A stretch of 45,575 nt of DNA from Clostridia bacterium (GTDB lineage: Bacteria; Bacillota; Clostridia; Christensenellales; DTU072): NCBI GenBank assembly GCA_017476265.1, contig JAFVAC010000044.1, positions 1 to 45,575 on the forward strand, written 5' to 3'. The notes under the pieces are model-generated. The model saw only the letters and a program-made list of their open reading frames with translations, searched no databases and was not told the DNA's origin. Below, piece after piece: positions 40,616 to 45,575 of this stretch. The translations under genes were made by a program, and so were the position numbers. Positions within the stretch are counted from its first letter, which is position 1. Each line of letters starts with the position of its first letter.

Positions 40616-40644
40616 CATATACTTTTTTCGTTATTACTTTGCAA
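40616..40644 (-). promoter_or_regulatory. Possible promoter of the small membrane protein gene
   Basis: TTGCAA (40644-40639), 17 bp, TATATG (40621-40616), overlapping the end of the BspA gene. Confidence 0.5.
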
Positions 40645-43600
40645 TATCCCCATCGCTACAATGGATCGTATAGGCTCCGGTAGAAGAATTCCACCCCGAT
40701 TTCTTGTCGATTGCGTTCCACCGCGTTTTCGTCCCTTGGTAGATGATGCTCGTAAGGGAGATGCAATTTTCGAACGCACGCTCAGCTATATACCTCACGC
40801 TGTTGGAAATCGAGACACTGTCTAAACTAAAGCATCTATAGAACACCCGCTCATCTATCACTGTCACGCTGTCCGGAATCGTTATACTTGTTAAACTAGT
40901 ACAACCGCGGAATGCCTGTTTCCCTATGCTCGTCACACTGTCAGGGATCGTGATGCTTGTAAGAGAGGTGCAATAGGAAAACGCAGATTCCCCTATGCTC
41001 GTCACGCTATCCGGGATCGTGATACTCGTAAGGGAGGTGCAATCATAGAACGCCCATTCCCCTATGCTCGTCCCACTCGTGATGGTCACCGATCGCAAAG
41101 CACTATTTGCAATAAAACTACATGCTATCGCAGGGATTATCGCTGTCTCAATCAGACACCCCTCAAACGCATTCATCCCTATTCTCGTCACACTGTCAGG
41201 GACCGTGACGCTCTCTATACTTATTTTTTCATTATGATAGAACGCCCCTTGATTGATCTCCGTTATCCCTGCGGGTAAAGTTAGTACGGTATCATTTCCG
41301 GTATATCCGATCAAAGATATCTCCTCTCCGTCGGTATACAGGATATAGCCGTCTTCATCGGTGGAGAGTTTGCTGACGTAAGGTTCGGTATAAACCGCTT
41401 TGGCATAACGTCCAACGTAGCCATTATCTTCACTGCCTATCGTAATATTCAAAGAGGACTTATTGTAGACTTCCACTAATTTATAGCAATATCTGAATGC
41501 CGCACTCCCTATGCTCGTCACACTGTCGCCGATCGTCACGCTCGTAAGTCCCATGCAATCACGGAACGCATAATTCCCTATGCTCGTCACCCCGTCATCG
41601 ATCGTCACACTCCTAAGAGAGGTGCACTTATCGAACGCATACTGTCCTATACTCGTCACGCTGTCAGGAATCGTAATGCTAGTAAGAGAGGTGCATCTCG
41701 CAAACGCACTATTCCCTATGCTCGTCACGCCGTCGCCGATCGTCACGCTCGTAAGTCCGGTGCAATTAGAGAACGCAATACCCCCTATACTCGTCACGCT
41801 GTCACCGAGTGTAATAGACGTCAACATAGAGCAATAGGAGAATGCTCCGTACGGGATATTCCCACCCGTGACCGTTACGCTCCGCAAAGTGGACGGTATA
41901 TAGTAGGTTGTCTTTGTGGTGCTCGTCGTGGAAGAACCATAGTAATATTGTGTTACCTTAGTCCCGCCGGTATAGGAATCCGTACCAAAGATATATCCAA
42001 AGGGATATTGATACGTATCACTACTCGTCTTGCCGGCAACAGCTCCTATGAAAGGTATGGTTATACTCTCTAACGAGGAACAACCGTAAAAAGCATCGTA
42101 CCCGATACTTGTCACGCTGTCCGGGATCGACACACTCGTTATGCTCGTATTGTTATTGAAAACATATTGATAAATCTTCGTTATCCCTGCGGGTAAAGTG
42201 AGTTCGGTATCATTTCCGGTATATCCAATCAAAGAGATCTCTTCTCCGTCGGTATACAGGATATAGCCGTCTTCATCGGTGGAGAGTTTGCTGACGTATG
42301 GTTCGGTATAAACCGCTTTGGCATAATAGCCAACGTAGCCATTATCGCTACTGCCTTTCGTTATATTCAAAGAGGACTTATTGTAGACTTCTACTAATTT
42401 ATAGCAACCATAGAACGCACGCTCCCCTATGCTCGTCACACTGTCCGGGATCGTGATGCTTGTAAGAGAGGTGCAACCGGAAAACGCAGATCGCCCTATA
42501 CTCGTCACACTGTCGGGGATCGTTACGGCCGTTGATGTCATATCTTTTATTCCCGTTAAGGTACAAGTCGTTTTTGTAGACGTAAAAGTAAATGGCTGCA
42601 AATCTTCTACAACTTCCCATTTTGCAGAATATAACTTATTATCTGCAGACGTCATAAATAAATAAGTATTATTCGTATTGTCGCTGACCTTTGTTTCTCT
42701 TTCATACCACCCGAGCCAAGTGTACTCGATATTGGTGTCTATCACAAGGGACACGGACGTATCTTTCGGTACAAAGACCGCCTGTCCGCCGATCTTGCCG
42801 CCGGAAGTCGGGGTATTGGCGCCGGATACGCAAACGTAGAAGGTGTTGCTGTAATACCCTTTGGTGCACTGTAATTGATAGACGTGCCCCGCGGTCCCCG
42901 TAAAGGTGAAAGAATTCGACGAAGTGGACGAGCAAGTAAAGGACTTGATCGTTTCGTCAGCGGTGGCGTCGTACAATACGACGGACACGCTATAGGAAGA
43001 GCCGCTCGATTCGACGTAGTAGCGGGTCGTGAACGTGCCGTCGGCGAGAATGGCGAACTGCCTGCATACCAGCGTCCCGACGACTCCGACGGCGGTGTAC
43101 TTGTAAGACGAGGACTCCACCGGCAATATGCTCCCGACCGTCTCTACCCAACCGGCATAGACCTTGGTATCATTGCCGATGCCTTTGGAGAAGTCAAAGA
43201 GTTCTTCACACCCTTTGGTCGTGTACCACCCGGTAAAAGTGTATCGGTCGGAGGTGGGAATTGTCGGATAGCGCATTCCGCTGTCTTTGGTGATAATCTG
43301 CGGCTCGATAGCCTCCGCTTTGACGCCGTTGAGATCGAAGGACAGGACGTAGCTATCCTTGTTGACGTACACGATCGCCTCGCCCGCTTCATCTATGTTC
43401 TTTTCCACGGCAATTTTGTAGAGTTTTTCGATCGTATATTCTTTTGCCGGGGAGATGAGATAATCGGCGTTATCGTCGAATGCATGTACGGTGAAAGTGA
43501 TGGCTTCTCCCGACCATAGCGAGGCGTCTTTGGCGACTTTGTACGTCCGTTCTTCCTGCCGTATCTGTTTTTCTCCGAACGTAAGGACGTACGTGGTGGC

Positions 43601-45121
43601 ATACGTCACGGCGTCCCACGACAAGGTATACTCCTCCGTCGTATAGTCATAGTCGATATCCACCGTCGGCATTCTTAATTTCATCTTGTTACAACGCACC
43701 GAGGAGGAAGACGTCACCCAATTCTCTCTCGCCGCGTCTACGACGATGGTATAACTGCCGGCGTCATAGGCAGACATATCGAAGGTGGTCTCCGTCTGCT
43801 CGGAGAGGAGAGTGTTGCCGGTGACTTCTCTGTTATAGACCCGGTATACCGAAGCGTTTTCCACCGGGTTCCAACTGACAATAGCCGTCTGCTTGTCAAA
43901 AGACAATCCGGTCAGGTTGTCCAATACGCGGAGTTTGTAGGTGTATGTCCTCGTGACGTAGGAGGAGTTCGTCGTCGTGTTACCGTCGCCGCGTGCTCGG
44001 ATCCCGACCGTATAGCGGTACGTCCCCTCCAGCGTGGGAAGAAGATTATACGGGAAGACCCATTGCGTGCTGTTGTTGTTTTCATTCAGCGTGTTCTCGT
44101 CCAGATACTTGACGTACACTTGATAGCCTTCCGCCCCGCTGACGGGATCCCACGAGAAAGTCCTGTCCTCGACGGACACCGACGGCGCGCGGAGTTGTCC
44201 CTCTTCGGTGATCTCCTCCACCCAGTCGGCATAGAGGACCAGGTCGTCGGTAGTCACTTTTGCGCTCATGTTCCATTTGATATTCAACGTTTCGTCCGTA
44301 TACCAACCGTTAAACTCATATCCTCTACGGACGGGGACAAACGTGACAAAGCCGTTTTCGGTGGTTTTTATTTCCCGTCCCGCGCCGGAATAATTCAATA
44401 CAAAATCAACTTGATGTTCGACCAAAACCTTTGTCCACATGGCGTACAAAGTCAAATTTCCCGTGACCTTGTCAGTCGAAAAATCCCATCTTACATTGCC
44501 GCTCTCATCCTTCGCCCAACCGCCGAATTCGTATTCCTCTCTGGAGGGGGAAGCGGGTTCGGAAAGGGTCTCGTTATTGTTGACTCTGACGGTCAGTTGC
44601 GATCCGGAAGAAAAGCGTCCGCCGTTCCCATCGAACGTGACGGAGTATTGTATTACGGTCGGCGTAGGATCGGAAGGTGTAGACGGTCCGGAGGGTGTGG
44701 TCGGATCTCCGCCCTCTTCGCCGGGAAGGAGGGGCGTGGAGTCCTTGTTGGTCGCGGAGCTCTTATCGGAGTAATAGCTTCGATAGGTCAGTCCTGCCGT
44801 CGTCCAACGGAAGATCCCGTCCGAAGCGGTCCCATAGCAGAAGACGTCCTCTTCTCCGAAGACGGAGACGTACAGATACAGTACGCCGTTTTTGTTTTCC
44901 AACCGTCCGCTTTCGCCCTCGTTGTCCGACCAGGTGTCTCCGGAGAGGCGGATCCAGTCGTTCGACTGTTTGACGTTATTTTTATAGGCGTAATAGGTGC
45001 CGTCGATCCCGCTATCCGAGCCGCCACCGCTGCCGCAAGCGACCAAGAGCAAAGAGCAGACCATCAGCAGACACACCACCGACAGAAAGGAAAGACTTAT
45101 TCTTCTTTTAGACGACTTCAT
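40634..45121 (-). CDS. BspA/InlB-type LRR surface lipoprotein (1,495 aa)
   Basis: Lipoprotein signal (KSSKRR, hydrophobic core, lipobox LLVAC with Cys29 lipidated), then a short beta domain and a Pro/Thr/Ser linker (about 130-155). Two InlB B-repeat-like units follow (FGGWAKDES...TLYAMWTK; FNGWYTDET...VLYADWVEE), then fibronectin-like segments (about 315-600), a third B-repeat-like unit (FTGWYTTKG), and from about residue 870 to the end a long set of LRR_5 repeats of ~23 residues with the pattern SVTSIGESAFSYCTSLTSI. Two 229-bp copies of one segment lie inside the LRR region. The LRR part is more AT-rich than the N-terminal half. Surface adhesins of this kind are common in gut Firmicutes; the ligand is unknown. 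ATG 45121 is preceded by AAGGAG. Divergent from an XRE gene. Confidence 0.92.
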   Translation of the reverse strand: MKSSKRRISLSFLSVVCLLMVCSLLLVACGSGGGSDSGIDGTYYAYKNNVKQSNDWIRLSGDTWSDNEGESGRLENKNGVLYLYVSVFGEEDVFCYGTASDGIFRWTTAGLTYRSYYSDKSSATNKDSTPLLPGEEGGDPTTPSGPSTPSDPTPTVIQYSVTFDGNGGRFSSGSQLTVRVNNNETLSEPASPSREEYEFGGWAKDESGNVRWDFSTDKVTGNLTLYAMWTKVLVEHQVDFVLNYSGAGREIKTTENGFVTFVPVRRGYEFNGWYTDETLNIKWNMSAKVTTDDLVLYADWVEEITEEGQLRAPSVSVEDRTFSWDPVSGAEGYQVYVKYLDENTLNENNNSTQWVFPYNLLPTLEGTYRYTVGIRARGDGNTTTNSSYVTRTYTYKLRVLDNLTGLSFDKQTAIVSWNPVENASVYRVYNREVTGNTLLSEQTETTFDMSAYDAGSYTIVVDAARENWVTSSSSVRCNKMKLRMPTVDIDYDYTTEEYTLSWDAVTYATTYVLTFGEKQIRQEERTYKVAKDASLWSGEAITFTVHAFDDNADYLISPAKEYTIEKLYKIAVEKNIDEAGEAIVYVNKDSYVLSFDLNGVKAEAIEPQIITKDSGMRYPTIPTSDRYTFTGWYTTKGCEELFDFSKGIGNDTKVYAGWVETVGSILPVESSSYKYTAVGVVGTLVCRQFAILADGTFTTRYYVESSGSSYSVSVVLYDATADETIKSFTCSSTSSNSFTFTGTAGHVYQLQCTKGYYSNTFYVCVSGANTPTSGGKIGGQAVFVPKDTSVSLVIDTNIEYTWLGWYERETKVSDNTNNTYLFMTSADNKLYSAKWEVVEDLQPFTFTSTKTTCTLTGIKDMTSTAVTIPDSVTSIGRSAFSGCTSLTSITIPDSVTSIGERAFYGCYKLVEVYNKSSLNITKGSSDNGYVGYYAKAVYTEPYVSKLSTDEDGYILYTDGEEISLIGYTGNDTELTLPAGITKIYQYVFNNNTSITSVSIPDSVTSIGYDAFYGCSSLESITIPFIGAVAGKTSSDTYQYPFGYIFGTDSYTGGTKVTQYYYGSSTTSTTKTTYYIPSTLRSVTVTGGNIPYGAFSYCSMLTSITLGDSVTSIGGIAFSNCTGLTSVTIGDGVTSIGNSAFARCTSLTSITIPDSVTSIGQYAFDKCTSLRSVTIDDGVTSIGNYAFRDCMGLTSVTIGDSVTSIGSAAFRYCYKLVEVYNKSSLNITIGSEDNGYVGRYAKAVYTEPYVSKLSTDEDGYILYTDGEEISLIGYTGNDTVLTLPAGITEINQGAFYHNEKISIESVTVPDSVTRIGMNAFEGCLIETAIIPAIACSFIANSALRSVTITSGTSIGEWAFYDCTSLTSITIPDSVTSIGESAFSYCTSLTSITIPDSVTSIGKQAFRGCTSLTSITIPDSVTVIDERVFYRCFSLDSVSISNSVRYIAERAFENCISLTSIIYQGTKTRWNAIDKKSGWNSSTGAYTIHCSDGDIAK
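41261..41489 (-). repeat. 229-bp internal repeat in the BspA gene, copy 1
   Basis: Pairs with 42179-42407; I count 15 differences by eye. Encodes VYTEPYVSKLSTDEDG and the residues around it. Confidence 0.93.
42179..42407 (-). repeat. 229-bp internal repeat in the BspA gene, copy 2
   Basis: Copy spacing is 918 bp, an exact multiple of three, so recombination between the copies would stay in frame. Confidence 0.93.
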
Positions 45122-45135
45122 AATAATAACTCCTT

Positions 45136-45171
45136 TTTTATAAATATAACCAATTTTATAAATATAACCAA
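45136..45171. promoter_or_regulatory. Two tandem 18-bp direct repeats in the BspA leader
   Basis: TTTTATAAATATAACCAA twice without a gap (45136-45153, 45154-45171). It shares TAACC with the inverted repeat at 45214 and covers the region from about +1 to the ribosome site. Confidence 0.65.
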
Positions 45172-45205
45172 ATTATATAGTACTAACTAACAGTTAGCTT
45201 GTCAA
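45172..45205 (-). promoter_or_regulatory. Promoter of the BspA lipoprotein gene
   Basis: TTGACA (45205-45200) with TACTAT (45182-45177) at 17 bp; a perfect TATAAT (45177-45172) follows five bases further on, at 22 bp. Confidence 0.65.
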
Positions 45206-45226
45206 CAAAAAACTAACCATAGGTTA
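45183..45226. promoter_or_regulatory. Two inverted repeats in the BspA/XRE intergenic region
   Basis: CTAAC-TAACA-GTTAG (45183-45197) fills the spacer of the BspA promoter. TAACC-ATA-GGTTA (45214-45226) lies upstream of its -35 and ahead of the XRE gene. They are candidate operators of the divergent XRE protein. Confidence 0.6.
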
Positions 45227-45255
45227 TATCTTGAAGTAAAAAAGGAGATAGGACA

Positions 45256-45471
45256 ATGTACGAAATCATCAAACAACGTCTGCGTGACGAGATAAAAAAC
45301 TCCAAACTGACCACGGTGGAAATAGCGCGGCGAATAGGCGTATCCCCCGAGATGGTGACCCAGTACGTAACCACCGCGAAACTGCCGAAACTGGACACCT
45401 TTGCCAAATTGTGCAAAGAGCTGGACGTGTCTGCGGACTATATCCTCGGCTTAACCGATTATCCCCTCTGA
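45256..45471 (+). CDS. Small XRE-family HTH regulator
   Basis: A 71-residue protein that is almost only a Cro/C1-type HTH domain: TVEIARRIGVSPEMVTQYVT contains the two HTH helices, and the end SADYILGLTDYPL is the usual closing motif. AAGGAG before ATG 45256. It is divergent from the BspA lipoprotein gene, with inverted and direct repeats in the 134-bp gap, so repression of the lipoprotein and of itself is the simplest reading (inference). It has the same general design as the XRE gene at 1162, with a low sequence similarity outside the HTH. Confidence 0.9.
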   Translation: MYEIIKQRLRDEIKNSKLTTVEIARRIGVSPEMVTQYVTTAKLPKLDTFAKLCKELDVSADYILGLTDYPL

Positions 45472-45517
45472 GAAGGTCGCCATAATTATTTTCCGCCTGC
45501 TCTTTAATAACTTTTTC

Positions 45518-45546
45518 TTGACTTTCAGAAAAAAATTCCCTACAGT
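45518..45546 (+). promoter_or_regulatory. Possible promoter reading out of the window
   Basis: TTGACT (45518-45523), 17 bp, TACAGT (45541-45546). The inverted repeat CAAATC-AC-GATTTG (45554-45567) sits just past the expected start. Confidence 0.5.
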
Positions 45547-45575
45547 CGTTTTACAAATCACGATTTGACAAATCG

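Overview
This 45.6 kb window looks like chromosome of an uncultured, probably gut-associated member of the Clostridia (Firmicutes). The evidence is a set of Firmicutes-type genes (YerC/YecD TrpR-like regulator, DUF4364 protein, UPF0210-UPF0237 pair, MgtE, Rrf2, a SpoIIE-type phosphatase with a STAS partner), strong AGGAGG ribosome sites, clean sigma-A promoters (TTGACA, 16-18 bp, TATAAT) and several very large BspA/InlB/MBG-type surface proteins. The exact lineage is inference. There are no tRNA or rRNA genes, insertion sequences, phage genes or CRISPR arrays.

Layout. 1-1.5 kb: the start of a surface lipoprotein with 117-bp tandem repeats, running off the left edge, divergent from a small XRE regulator. 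1.6-7.2 kb: an LCAT-like exported lipase and a 1,348-residue membrane-anchored protein with two metallophosphatase domains. 7.3-7.5 kb: a small RNA with its own promoter, best read as 6S RNA. 7.7-9.2 kb: a YerC-type regulator and a GIY-YIG/acetyltransferase fusion. 9.5-18.9 kb: a two-gene surface operon, a ~2,000-residue MBG-domain adhesin (with a single-base frameshift near its 3' end) and a 1,068-residue LRR lipoprotein. 19-22.8 kb: two flavoproteins and a lysylphosphatidylglycerol-synthase-type membrane protein. 23-24.3 kb: a split chromate-transporter pair.

24.4-28.2 kb holds a compact signalling operon: a (p)ppGpp-hydrolase-like HD protein, a STAS domain fused to an APH-type kinase, and a membrane sensor carrying both a PP2C/SpoIIE phosphatase and an anti-sigma-type ATPase. 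Together these are the parts of a partner-switching circuit. 28.2-34.4 kb is mostly housekeeping: mgtE, a DUF4364 protein, a CPA2 antiporter, a dUTPase-like gene and the UPF0210/UPF0237 pair. 34.5-37.4 kb has two unrecognised proteins and argG.

37.5-39.9 kb holds the most striking system: an Rrf2 regulator, an FMN-binding split-barrel protein, a zinc macrodomain and a class M sirtuin (SirTM), each overlapping or nearly touching the next. SirTM and its macrodomain are known to write and erase protein ADP-ribosylation. Here the usual GcvH-L and LplA2 partners are absent, and a redox-type regulator and flavoprotein stand in the operon instead. The right end repeats the theme of the left end: a 1,495-residue BspA-like lipoprotein divergent from a 71-residue XRE regulator, with operator-like repeats covering the shared promoter region.
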